From NCBI RefSeq assembly GCF_000831385.1, contig NZ_AP014548.1:2161779-2225778 (forward strand): a DNA stretch of 64,000 nt. The letters run 5' to 3'. Positions 55,367 to 62,833 of this stretch are shown here, in pieces; position 1 is the first letter of the stretch, and each line of letters starts with the position of its first letter. A program made the translations under genes and the position numbers. This DNA comes from Nonlabens marinus S1-08 (lineage in GTDB: Bacteria; Bacteroidota; Bacteroidia; Flavobacteriales; Flavobacteriaceae). Below the pieces are notes generated by a model. That model was not told the DNA's origin, did no database searches, and saw only the letters and a program-made list of their open reading frames with translations.

Positions 55367-55675
55367 CAAAAAGTCCCCTCTGGGGATTAGGGGCCAGCAG
55401 CACTTACCATTATAACAACATCAAAACACCCCTCAGCCGATCAAAAAACTGCGCCACCCTCGTGTAAACATAGCCGTGAGCACCCTCCAGCCTTAAAAAA
55501 TTAACGTTGGCGTCAGCTCACGAAAATAAAAAGTCTTCTCTGGGGATTTAGGGGCATAGGGGCTTGGCTTCCAGGTGCCCACTCACGGCACCCTTGCTCA
55601 TCTCGCAGGCGGCTCGCGCCTTTGGATTACCTGCTTAAAAGTATTCATAAATTGTAACAAACAAAATTGAATATT

Positions 55676-55912
55676 ATGAGCCTTGACAAATATCATTTAT
55701 CCAAAAAAGGGGAGAACTGGCAACTAAAAAAGGAAGGCAATCAGAGAGCAACAGAAACCTTTGAGGGTACAAAATCTGATGCAATTAAAGAGAGCTCTGC
55801 ACATTTGAAAAAAGGAGAAGGAGCGTCCCTTAGAATTCATAAAACTGATGGTAAAATCCAGGAAGAACGTACTTATCCACGCTCTAAAGATCCGAAAAGC
55901 AGTAAAGGATAG
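55676..55912 (+). CDS. DUF2188 domain protein
   Basis: 78 residues from the ATG at 55676; an upstream in-frame TTG at 55667 is less likely. The YHLSKKGENWQLKKEGNQRATETFEGTKSDAIKESSAHL pattern fits the small DUF2188 beta-beta-alpha domain, with a Lys-rich C-terminus (SKDPKSSKG). Such proteins are short, cytoplasmic and common on mobile elements, with no known activity. It stands isolated between non-coding stretches. Confidence 0.75.
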   Translation: MSLDKYHLSKKGENWQLKKEGNQRATETFEGTKSDAIKESSAHLKKGEGASLRIHKTDGKIQEERTYPRSKDPKSSKG

Positions 55913-56218
55913 AATAAAAAAAAGTAAACAAAGGTAGTCGGCTTCCCTCGGCCAGCGCTATGATGTAGTAAAGTTCAAGCCACAGGTTTTGAAAAAAATA
56001 GCACGCCAAAGGGCAGTTCTATTTTTTTCAAATGTTCATTCAAGCGTGCGATTTTTTCCAAAAAACTTGACAACATCGCCACGCCTTCAATCCTTTTGCT
56101 TTCTTTTTTTTGTTTTTCTTTTAAAAGTCATTTTAGTTGGGCTTGGCGGTCTGCCAAATCACCCTGCAAAGAAAAGACCTCAAGATTTCTCAGGAGGTCT
56201 TTATAATAAGTACGAATG
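55913..56218. other. Intergenic stretch, no gene seen
   Basis: About 300 bp of A/T-rich DNA downstream of DUF2188 and of the convergent cassette. Open frames here are T-rich and lack start context. It contains the terminator-like hairpin at 56173-56202. Confidence 0.6.
56173..56202 (-). terminator. Hairpin AAAGACCTC/GAGGTCTTT after the DUF5675 cassette
   Basis: 9-bp stem (56173-56181 with 56194-56202), 17 bp downstream of the last minus-strand gene, followed by a moderately T-rich sequence on that strand. Confidence 0.6.
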
Positions 56219-56452
56219 TCAATTGTTTTTTCGCTTTCGCGAAAGCGATTTATTCCTTCCTCGCAATAGCCTGCTAGTAATCCTGTCTTTCAAATAAATC
56301 TTTAGTAGTAGTGAAACTAAAAAACTGATCACCGCTCCAATAACGGCCATCACCACCGAAGTGATCAAATCGTCAGTATCGAAAGACGGAAGAACAGCTG
56401 CGATAGCACCACCCAAAGTTCCTGCCTTGATCGATAGATACTTTACAGGCAT
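56219..56452 (-). CDS. Small holin-like membrane protein
   Basis: 77 residues. Two hydrophobic stretches (TLGGAIAAVLPSF and ITSVVMAVIGAVISFLVSLLLKIYL) precede a strongly basic tail (RGRNKSLSRKRKNN), the layout of small phage holins or effector-associated membrane proteins. The C-terminus is encoded by a perfect palindrome (56232-56247). It is the last gene of a four-gene minus-strand cassette with 2-bp spacing to the next. No named family recognised. Confidence 0.65.
   Translation of the reverse strand: MPVKYLSIKAGTLGGAIAAVLPSFDTDDLITSVVMAVIGAVISFLVSLLLKIYLKDRITSRLLRGRNKSLSRKRKNN
56232..56247. repeat. Perfect palindrome in the C-terminal codons of the holin-like gene
   Basis: Read as Ser-Leu-Ser-Arg-Lys-Arg. 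It contributes most of the basic tail. Confidence 0.95.
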
Positions 56453-56454
56453 AG

Positions 56455-56766
56455 CTAGTAAGTCTTGTCTTTCAAAAACTGTTTCCTAGTCGCTTCTTCT
56501 TCCTCTTTGGCCAGCCGATCGTTGAGGTCAGCTCCAAGATTTTTGGAGTTTTCTAAAGCTTTCTCGTCTGCGATCACTGCTTGACTAACGGCTGTGGCCA
56601 CGGTACCGGCAACGGTCAGATAGGTCGCTATGGCGACCATGGTTGCGGGCAATGCAATTGGTGCAGCAATTACGGCACCGCCAGCGGTAGCGAGAGCGAT
56701 TCCTATATTCCGCAGAATCCGAAAAAATCGCGGTGTAGGTTTGGAGTAACGTTCTATAATATTCAT
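56455..56766 (-). CDS. Small membrane protein with charged tail
   Basis: 103 residues. Residues ~18-62 are Ala/Gly-rich and hydrophobic (IGIALATAGGAVIAAPIALPATMVAIATYLTVAGTV), probably one hairpin of two helices, followed by a charged helical tail (DLNDRLAKEEEEATRKQFL). It lies between the DUF5675 gene (12 bp) and the holin-like gene. Family not recognised; membrane insertion as part of the cassette is inferred from composition. Confidence 0.65.
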   Translation of the reverse strand: MNIIERYSKPTPRFFRILRNIGIALATAGGAVIAAPIALPATMVAIATYLTVAGTVATAVSQAVIADEKALENSKNLGADLNDRLAKEEEEATRKQFLKDKTY

Positions 56767-56778
56767 GATGTTAAGATG

Positions 56779-57174
56779 TTAGGATGTTATGATGAGTGTA
56801 ACTTTTTGGTTGAGGTCATAAGTTTGATGACAGAGCGACAGCAACTTGGTTAATGCCGCTTTAGAGGACCAACCTTGACCAATTCCGATCAATTGAGAAA
56901 CCGGAGCCAGACAGCCGCGCAGTTCCTTTTCTGCATTATTTGCAGGATGAATCAAAATCAAACTGCGGTTGTAGACGTCCGAAACGTGCAAATGATTCCC
57001 AAAACGTTTAGACACTCTCGGGATCACGTTATAACTACCTTCTGGAATACAAGAGATTTCCTTTTTGTTGTCTTTCCACGGCAGTTCAATCATAAAGCAG
57101 ATCAGGACACCATTAATAAAAAGAGCACCATTGGTGCCCTTTTCAAAATAGCTTCGTTTCAGAAGAAGATCCAT
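56779..57174 (-). CDS. DUF5675 family protein
   Basis: 131 residues matching the DUF5675 pattern: LKRSYFEKGTNGALFINGVLICFMIELPWKDN, CIPEGSYNVIPRVSKRFGNHLHV, RSLILIHPANNAEKELRGCLAPV. The compact beta-rich domain has conserved His/Gly/Cys resembling, in spacing, cell-wall-modifying folds, but no activity is established. DUF5675 proteins occur next to phage-like lysis or tail genes in Bacteroidota. It starts one base after the stop of the structural-like gene upstream. Confidence 0.83.
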   Translation of the reverse strand: MDLLLKRSYFEKGTNGALFINGVLICFMIELPWKDNKKEISCIPEGSYNVIPRVSKRFGNHLHVSDVYNRSLILIHPANNAEKELRGCLAPVSQLIGIGQGWSSKAALTKLLSLCHQTYDLNQKVTLIITS

Positions 57175-57175
57175 G

Positions 57176-57931
57176 TTATACGGTATCTACTGTGGCTACA
57201 GATAGCGCATTGTAAGCACCATTCTTAAGCGGATACATCTGTCCGTTCACTTCCTGGTAAAACTCGATCCCAACAACTTGAAGAATCGGTAGTTCAGAAC
57301 CTGCAGGAAGGGCAACCGCAAGATTGATAGGAGCTGTGTCCGCACCATTGTAGGGAAGAATAGCAGTTTCCGCACTTTCAAAAGTGGAGGTCTCGTTAAT
57401 AAAGTCCAGCTCTGCAGCACCAGTCGTTACCTTAAAGTGGGTCGTCCCACCAGGAGCCGCAATCCGAATCGTAGGTGAAAAAGCTGCCATGGTCAATCCC
57501 ACATCTCCTGTATCACGATCTAATGTGGTTGCATAGGGAGCAAACAAGGTGGACCCTAGTTTCCCATTAAGGTTGAATTCAAAACCTTGAAGAACACTCA
57601 TATCTCCATCCTGAACCGTTCTAAGTCCACGCTCATTAATTGCGTCGGTTTTGGTAACTGCCACCAGACTTTTTGTGAGTCGGCTAACGACTCGTTTGTC
57701 CTTTGCATTCTGCAAAAGCACTCGAATCGCATTGCGAATCACCTTGCCACCGTTTCCAGCACGTCCAAATTCAGATCCATTCTCTCGCGTTCTCTGGAAC
57801 GCAGGATCATTTGCGATACGAGAAGCATCTACGCCACCTTTGGTGCGCGCCAGATGGCCATCGCCGCTTTTGTAGAAAGAAATATCTCCTAGAGTCCCTT
57901 TCAGTTTAATAATACCAGTTTGCCTAGCCAT
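57176..57931 (-). CDS. Conserved Bacteroidota protein of unknown function (MARQxGIIKLKG type)
   Basis: 251 residues. The N-terminus ARQTGIIKLKGTLGDISFYK, then GHLARTKGGVDASRI and PAFQRTRENGSEFGRAGN, is a pattern I recognise from many uncharacterised Bacteroidota proteins encoded beside DUF5675. The middle and C-terminal parts are beta-rich (AFSPTIRIAAPGGTTHFKVTTG). No signal peptide or membrane segment. A self-assembling structural or secreted role would suit the composition, but it is conjecture. It heads the minus-strand cassette and is divergent from the 67-residue gene at 58092. Confidence 0.75.
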   Translation of the reverse strand: MARQTGIIKLKGTLGDISFYKSGDGHLARTKGGVDASRIANDPAFQRTRENGSEFGRAGNGGKVIRNAIRVLLQNAKDKRVVSRLTKSLVAVTKTDAINERGLRTVQDGDMSVLQGFEFNLNGKLGSTLFAPYATTLDRDTGDVGLTMAAFSPTIRIAAPGGTTHFKVTTGAAELDFINETSTFESAETAILPYNGADTAPINLAVALPAGSELPILQVVGIEFYQEVNGQMYPLKNGAYNALSVATVDTV

Positions 57932-58091
57932 AATTCATTGATTTTTTTGATTACGGAACAAATCAAGTTAGATTTACTTAGAGAAATAAATAGCAACCTA
58001 CATCCCAGCCGATTAGCACGATTTTTGCCAATTGTTCTTGTATTAATGAAGTATAGATTCCTTAGGGATAAAGTATGGATAGGGTATAACA

Positions 58092-58295
58092 ATGAAGATT
58101 TTAAGAGCCTGCATATTTCCAAAAGACGTTCACTGCCTCACCGGCAGGAGCGAACGCTATGGCAGGAAGCTATTGAATGACATTAGAAAGCATTTTGATA
58201 AACAACCACACCAATTCATTACCGTAGAAGAATTCGCCGAATACAGTGGAATCAAGGAAGAAACAATCACGGAATATTTGCAACAGGTTTCATAG
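58092..58295 (+). CDS. Small conserved element protein, possible DNA-binding
   Basis: 67 residues: MKILRACIFPKDVHCLTG, then SERYGRKLLNDIRKHFDK and ITVEEFAEYSGIKEETITEYLQ, the last resembling a helix-turn-helix. Similar short proteins accompany MARQ/DUF5675 cassettes in Bacteroidota. It is divergent from the cassette and close to the right end arm sites (58389), so regulation of the cassette or an excision accessory role are both possible. Confidence 0.65.
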   Translation: MKILRACIFPKDVHCLTGRSERYGRKLLNDIRKHFDKQPHQFITVEEFAEYSGIKEETITEYLQQVS

Positions 58296-58388
58296 TATTT
58301 ATGCCTATTTGCATAGGATTAGAACTCCCGAATTCTTATCTTTAAACAGTAGACGGAGTGACAAATAATACTATTTGATAGCACCTGT

Positions 58389-58411
58389 TTCGGTTAGCAA
58401 TTCGGTTAGCA
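58389..58411 (+). promoter_or_regulatory. Right-end recombinase arm-type sites
   Basis: Two direct TTCGGTTAGCA copies (58389-58399, 58401-58411). This 23-bp pair is identical to 10519-10541 at the left end. Confidence 0.75.
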
Positions 58412-58464
58412 CCAATTGTTTAGGCTTCTTAACAACCTCATTATCAATAGCGATAAGACAGACG

Positions 58465-58497
58465 TTCAAATCCTGTCATCCCGACAAATGAGGCTTA
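58465..58497 (+). repeat. attR: 33-bp copy of the tRNA-Pro 3' end
   Basis: Identical to 10397-10429. The sequence after it (58498 onward) continues to match the DNA right of attL, so this site is also the attL of an older element. Confidence 0.92.
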
Positions 58498-58714
58498 CAC
58501 AGTCTATCAAATCATAGCAAATGCTATGATTTACAAGGTTTTAGATAAAATGGTAGTTTAACCCATATCATCGAAAACCAACCGATTCGGTTAACAATTC
58601 GGTTAGCAAATTCAAAAAAGAAAAGTGCTAACTGGATAAGTTATAAAAACCTGTTGTTCAAATAGTTGATTTGACATTCGTCTAGAAGTAACTATAACTT
58701 TTAAGACGACAACC
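58498..58714 (+). repeat. Degenerate copy of the left-end region (arm sites and 15-bp motif)
   Basis: Aligns with 10430-10648: arm-like TTCGGTTAACA (58587-58597) and TTCGGTTAGCA (58599-58609), a decayed inverted copy near 58626, and the 15-bp TGATTTGACATTCGT (58667-58681). About one base in eight differs from the left end. Confidence 0.8.
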
Positions 58715-59183
58715 ATGAAATCACGGTTAGTATTTAGTCTGCTATTTTGGCTGGAAACCTCCAGAGTTCAAAATGGAATGGCTCCAATTATCGCACGCAT
58801 TACTGTAAATGGTAAGCGATCAAACATCAGTTTGCAAAGAAAAGTTGATGTTGCCCGGTGGAGCAAATCCAGATCTAAAGCCACCGGGAGTAGTCAAGAG
58901 TCCATAAAACTCAACCGATTCCTAGATCAGTTTCAAATTAATATCTACGAGACTTTCGACAAGTTAGTAAAAGAGAAGGCTCACATAAGCCCTCAATCCA
59001 TCAAGTCAAGGTATTTAGGTCAAGATAGCCAAGAATATAGTTTATTGGATTTAGTTGAGTATCACAATGAAAAAATGATCATTTCACTTAAATAAGGCAC
59101 TTCAAAAAATTACTGTACTTCTCATAAGTAGATCAAGCGGTTTTTCAATAGCAAAATGAAGATCGAGGACCTAAACTTAGAAA
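58715..59183 (+). pseudogene. Truncated integrase of an older element at the same tRNA
   Basis: The first 126 codons closely match the island integrase (same MKSRL start and LLFWLETSRVQNG segment), then a TAA at 59093-59095 stops the frame. Similarity to 11031-11120 continues in broken form to about 59183, after which it is lost with the whole catalytic domain. It cannot be active, but the arm-binding domain could still be made. Confidence 0.88.
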
Positions 59184-59271
59184 GTTAAATAAATACCAAA
59201 GCCTCACCACAGCAAAACCAGCAATAAGCATAAAGCGTTTGTTTGCATAGATAACCTTAAAACAAACAACA

Positions 59272-59862
59272 ATGAATTTCAAGAACCTAGTAAGAATAAG
59301 TATGCTTGGAGCGGCAATCACCCTCGTTTCCTGCGGACCAACAAAAAGTATGGAAGGTGACAAGATGATGAATGATGAGAAAACCGTAATGGTAGGTGGT
59401 GCAGCAATGTATCCTTCTAAAAACATTGTGGAGAACGCTGTAAATTCTAAAGACCACACGACACTAGTCGCAGCAGTTAAGGCGGCAGACTTGGTGAGCA
59501 CCTTACAAGGTGAAGGTCCCTTTACCGTTTTTGCTCCTACAAATGCAGCTTTTGAAAAACTTCCAGCAGGCACAGTAGAGACTTTGCTAAAGCCAGAGAA
59601 CAAAACAGCACTTCAAGGCGTATTGACGTACCATGTCGTGGCAGGTAATTTCAGTGCAAAAAACATTATTGATGCGATCAATAAAAATAATGGTTCTTTT
59701 ACAGTTACTACAGTCAACGGCCAAAAACTCACGGCCAGCTTAAAAGGCGGTAAAGTGATCTTAACAGATGCTAAGGGTGGTACATCCACAGTTACTATTG
59801 CAGACGTTAACCAGTCCAACGGAGTCATACACGTGGTAGATACCGTACTACTTCCTGCATAA
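59272..59862 (+). CDS. Fasciclin-domain lipoprotein
   Basis: 196 residues. The lipobox is TLVSC. A single fasciclin (FAS1) domain spans ~60-195 with both conserved boxes: H1-like GPFTVFAPTNAAFEKLP and H2-like NGVIHVVDTVLLPA, separated by the YHV(V)-type motif (LTYHVVAGNFSAKNI). FAS1 proteins mediate adhesion or envelope interactions. This gene lies in chromosomal DNA just beyond the old element and has its own terminator. Confidence 0.92.
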   Translation: MNFKNLVRISMLGAAITLVSCGPTKSMEGDKMMNDEKTVMVGGAAMYPSKNIVENAVNSKDHTTLVAAVKAADLVSTLQGEGPFTVFAPTNAAFEKLPAGTVETLLKPENKTALQGVLTYHVVAGNFSAKNIIDAINKNNGSFTVTTVNGQKLTASLKGGKVILTDAKGGTSTVTIADVNQSNGVIHVVDTVLLPA

Positions 59863-59886
59863 TGTAGTTTAGTTTTTATGTTGAAG

Positions 59887-59914
59887 AGCTGTCTTGTAAA
59901 AGGCAGCTTTTTTT
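59887..59914 (+). terminator. Rho-independent terminator after the fasciclin gene
   Basis: Stem AGCTGTCT (59887-59894) with AGGCAGCT (59901-59908), one G-U pair, followed by a run of T to 59914. Confidence 0.85.
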
Positions 59915-59924
59915 ATGAAGTTAT

Positions 59925-60143
59925 TTGTCACTTCAAACCTTAACCTCCTGTTCAAAATCCAATGAAAACTTTTTGGGCGACAAGAACAGTTGTAAAACCT
60001 GTATTAAAGAATTTGATAAAAAAAATTTAGCTAATTCCGTAGGAGTTAAAAGTTCAATATGTAATAGGATAGGAAGAGAAACAAACTATATCTTAGGACC
60101 ACGAGTTAAGAATGAAAACAAAGAAATTGAAAACAAAAAATAA
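59925..60143 (+). CDS. Uncertain small ORF, possibly a decayed lipoprotein
   Basis: Open for 72 codons from a TTG. The N-terminus LTSCSKSNENFLG resembles a lipobox and mature start. An ATG at 59915 would supply a signal peptide only if one T of the TATTTG run were absent. The Cys pair SCKTC follows. No family recognised; it may be a remnant. Confidence 0.3.
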   Translation: MSLQTLTSCSKSNENFLGDKNSCKTCIKEFDKKNLANSVGVKSSICNRIGRETNYILGPRVKNENKEIENKK

Positions 60144-60333
60144 GCACAACAAAACCTAAGAAAATATTGGGCAGATAAGGTTTTCAGAAAGGTTTGTTCA
60201 CTTACCAAATTTCTGTTTCAGTGGACAGGTGCTCAATTCTAAAGCCTTACGTTTCCTAGCCGGAACGTTGGAAGTAACATAAACAAAACGAATAAAATTC
60301 AAATTTAAACACTCTTGAAAGATTGTAAAACAA
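60144..60333. other. Intergenic, nothing recognised
   Basis: A/T-rich stretch without convincing start, promoter or hairpin. Confidence 0.5.
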
Positions 60334-60802
60334 ATGAATTACATCGTTGAAAATGAAAAGTTGACCCTACAACATATTCCAGGAAATGGAGCTTGGACTT
60401 ATCAATTGATAATTCCCAATACAAAAAAATATCAAAGGAAAATGGGGAGATTTAAAAGTTTCAGGGACAATAGATGGTTATGAAATAAAGGGTAAGAATT
60501 TGGGACCAGTAAAAAATTCTGACAAAAAAATGTCCGTTAATTCAGAAATTAGAAACGCGATAAATAAAGATGGAGGGGATACCGTAATTGTGACATTATA
60601 TCTAGAAAATCAAACCGGAACGAATGATAATTCTGAAATTTTGGAATGCTTTAAGGATGCACAAGTATTGCAAATTTTTAAACGACTGGACAAAATGGAA
60701 CAGACAGAGATTCTAAATGAAATCTGGACTGTTGCAACGGACGACCAAAAAGCGGAAAAAATAATCAAGGCCATTGACAATCTTGAAAGTAAACGAAGAT
60801 AA
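60334..60802 (+). pseudogene. Frameshifted DUF1905/YdeI-like gene
   Basis: From ATG 60334 the frame reads MNYIVENEKLTLQHIPGNGAWTYQLIIPN, the N-terminus of a DUF1905-type domain. After a seven-A run the frame is wrong and stops at TGA. In the +2 frame the domain continues (KGKWGDLKVSGTIDGYEIKG) into the YdeI/OmpD-associated C-terminal part (LEIL-type helix, FKRLDKMEQTEILNEIW) to TAA at 60802. One extra A explains the break. Either a sequencing-type slip or a true pseudogene. Confidence 0.72.
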
Positions 60803-61082
60803 GGAAGTGGGAAAATACCAGCGCCCACAATGTATAACCCTTCGTAGCGTGCTTTTGCAACGCGTCTCTTCTTCCAAAAAAAAGGTAAGCAATTATATGC
60901 TGCGCCAGCATTTGAAATGCGGTTTTTTAATAGCATGTTTTGATGAATAAATTTCTTCATTTGAAGAGGGCAAGGTGCACCTTATCAATAAGTACACGTA
61001 TCATTCACTAACTTAAAAACCTTGAAAATTCTAAAGTTTTCGTACGACCAAAGAATCAAACGAATACTGAAATCAAAGCTCT
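60803..61082. other. Intergenic, nothing recognised
   Basis: 280 bp with no convincing gene or hairpin. Confidence 0.5.
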
Positions 61083-61637
61083 ATGAATAACAAAAACGAA
61101 GATAGGTTACAGTCGGCCCGCGATGGTTGGAGCAATAGAGGTAGTAGAAGACCTCCTTTTGCTGTTGAGCCCAAGGAAGGTCAGCGTTCTGTTTGGGACT
61201 TTCCACGTCCGCCTGTGATTGAAAAAGTGACTAAAAAGGTTCTTGTCAAATATCAAGGCAAAACAATTGTAGATACCCAGAAGGCCTTAGCAGTGTTAGA
61301 AACAGCAAGCCCGCCTACCTATTACATCCCACAGGAGGATGTCCAGCTGGATTTGCTAGAACCAATACTCGGGAAAAGCTCCTTTTGCGAGTGGAAGGGT
61401 AAAGCAACCTACTTGGTATTAAAGGAGAAAAAGAACCAACCTGTCGCTTGGTCTTATGCAAATCCGTTTGAAGAATTTGAAGAGTTAAAAGGCTACTTAG
61501 CGTTCTACCCACAACACCTGGAATGTTTTGTAGGTGAATATCCAGTAAAAGCCCAACCAGGCGAGTTTTATGCGGGCTGGATCACACCTGACTTGACTGG
61601 ACCTTTTAAAGGAGACAGCGGGACAGGCCACTGGTAA
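61083..61637 (+). CDS. DUF427 domain protein
   Basis: 184 residues. The core FPRPPVIEKVTKKVLVKYQGKTIVDTQKALAVLETASPPTYYIPQEDVQLDLL followed by SFCEWKGKATYL and AWSYANPFEEF matches the DUF427 beta-barrel domain. An extra ~35 residues at the N-terminus and a C-terminal segment (GEFYAGWITPDLTGPFKG) extend it. Soluble, cytoplasmic, no catalytic residues evident. It is a single gene with gaps on both sides. Confidence 0.88.
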   Translation: MNNKNEDRLQSARDGWSNRGSRRPPFAVEPKEGQRSVWDFPRPPVIEKVTKKVLVKYQGKTIVDTQKALAVLETASPPTYYIPQEDVQLDLLEPILGKSSFCEWKGKATYLVLKEKKNQPVAWSYANPFEEFEELKGYLAFYPQHLECFVGEYPVKAQPGEFYAGWITPDLTGPFKGDSGTGHW

Positions 61638-61926
61638 TGAGATACTGATATCAAACCCTTCAGCCATTTTTTTGATAACTCCACTTATCATTTTCCTTAC
61701 ACGATCATTCTGCTGCCCATTTAAGGTCTCCTTATAAGGACCGCTAGAGAAGTTTTATGTAGTGGAGAAACCCTGCTAATTTGAGGCTTTCACATTTCGT
61801 GAATGGCGGTAATAAAGAAAGGCTTGTGTTGCGAATAGTTGTCCAAACCAAACATGGTAATATGATGTAAAGTTAACCACATGGTAATTTAATAATTCCA
61901 AAGCTGATGCACATTTACAGCAAAAA
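61638..61926. other. Intergenic, nothing recognised
   Basis: 289 bp without gene; presumably carries the marC promoter, which I cannot place with confidence. Confidence 0.5.
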
Positions 61927-62553
61927 ATGGAATTATTTATTTTAGTATTTGCGGCTTTATTTTCAGTCATCAACCCGCTGGGAACTCTTCCTATTTTTGT
62001 TGGTCTAACACAAGAACATTCTAGCAGTGAGCGTTCAAAAATTTCGTTATTCACCGCCATTAATGTTTTAATCATTCTGATCATAGCCTTCTTTGTAGGC
62101 AGATACATCCTACACTTTTTTGGAATAGGCATTGACTCGTTAAGGATTGCGGGAGGATTGATTATAACTACTTCGGGCTTTGCTCTGCTAACCGGATCAT
62201 TTTCTAAACATAAGGGAATGGATAAGCAGCGCGTAAAGGACGATGCCTACCAACGGGATGCGATCTCATTAACGCCTCTTGCCATTCCAATGCTCGCGGG
62301 ACCTGGTTCTATTTCCTTATTGATAGGATTGTATGAACAATACGGTTTATGGATGCAAAAACTTACCGTTATAGCGGCCATCATTGCTGTATGTGTGGCG
62401 ACCTTTTTAATGCTTCGCTGTTCGCACTATATCGTAAAGTTTTTAGGAGCTTCTGGTATCAATGCAATCTCAAGAATCATTGGCTTTATCGTTATTGCCA
62501 TTGGTATTGAATATATAAGCTCATCAGCAATAGCTCTTATGCGGCAAATCTAA
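61927..62553 (+). CDS. marC: MarC family integral membrane protein
   Basis: 208 residues with six hydrophobic segments. The family signature VINPLGTLPIFVGLT is in the first helix and PLAIPMLAGPGSISLLIGLYE is at the repeat, giving the two-fold layout of MarC/UPF0056 proteins. Despite the name, MarC is not a multidrug resistance factor, and the substrate is unknown. A single gene in the inner membrane with no operon partner in view. Confidence 0.93.
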   Translation: MELFILVFAALFSVINPLGTLPIFVGLTQEHSSSERSKISLFTAINVLIILIIAFFVGRYILHFFGIGIDSLRIAGGLIITTSGFALLTGSFSKHKGMDKQRVKDDAYQRDAISLTPLAIPMLAGPGSISLLIGLYEQYGLWMQKLTVIAAIIAVCVATFLMLRCSHYIVKFLGASGINAISRIIGFIVIAIGIEYISSSAIALMRQI

Positions 62554-62755
62554 TTTTAGAAAGTAAGCAATATTTAAAGTTTTTCTACCCTCGTGTTGAG
62601 CGTTTATAACATCTGCAATGATGGGCTAAAAAAGAAGCGATGATCTTGAGACAGCATGTAAGCAACAGTTTTAATGGTGTTGAAACAGCTCATTTCAATT
62701 GGTTGATAAGAACCTAAATTCAAGCAATGTTTATGCGATAAGTTGAATAGAATCC

Positions 62756-62771
62756 CGCTTTCGCGAAAGCG
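62756..62771. repeat. Perfect palindrome, intergenic copy
   Basis: Lies in the 280-bp gap between marC and the broken serine hydrolase, which converge on it. Confidence 0.95.
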
Positions 62772-62833
62772 AAACAAACATAAATTAAAGAACTCCAATA
62801 AGAGCTTTTAAATAAGACAGACTTCTTACCAGA

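Larger units (their letters stand above)
54582..55675. other. 1.1-kb hairpin-rich non-coding region
   Basis: No convincing gene: the frame at 54973-55296 is low-complexity and lacks family features. The stretch holds ATTCATTC-type reiterations and several hairpins: ATCCTGAA/TTCAGGAT (54945-54965), GTGCCGT/ACGGCAC (55263-55282), a 26-bp near-palindrome (55341-55366) and a CCCC-TCT-GGGG hairpin (55374-55386). It could be a remnant of mobilisation or replication DNA (oriT/ori) or accumulated repeats. Confidence 0.5.
10397..58497 (+). mobile_element. Integrated genomic island in tRNA-Pro (~48 kb)
   Basis: Bounded by the 33-bp repeat (10397-10429 and 58465-58497). An integrase gene lies next to the left end, and identical 23-bp paired arm-type sites lie inside both ends (10519-10541, 58389-58411). 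Cargo is heavy-metal resistance (11.9-40.5 kb), an RteC/excisionase control block (40.5-43.5 kb), a restriction/defence block (43.6-54.6 kb) and a DUF5675 cassette (56.2-58.0 kb). No relaxase, coupling protein or Tra genes are visible, so mobility would need help from another element, or the island is a degenerate ICE. Confidence 0.9.

Noticed and set aside
55989..56297. 102-codon frame antisense to the cassette terminator
   Set aside because: TTG start, runs through the hairpin and into the 3' end of the opposite gene, and has no domain.
56219..57931. Complete prophage or tailocin
   Set aside because: Only four genes, no terminase, portal, capsid or tail-tube family recognised; a phage-like cassette is the most that can be said.
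10397..58497. Self-transmissible ICE
   Set aside because: No relaxase, coupling protein or T4SS genes visible in the island.
62604..62798. 64-codon frame over the intergenic palindrome
   Set aside because: No domain, low start quality, and its open length comes partly from the palindrome itself.
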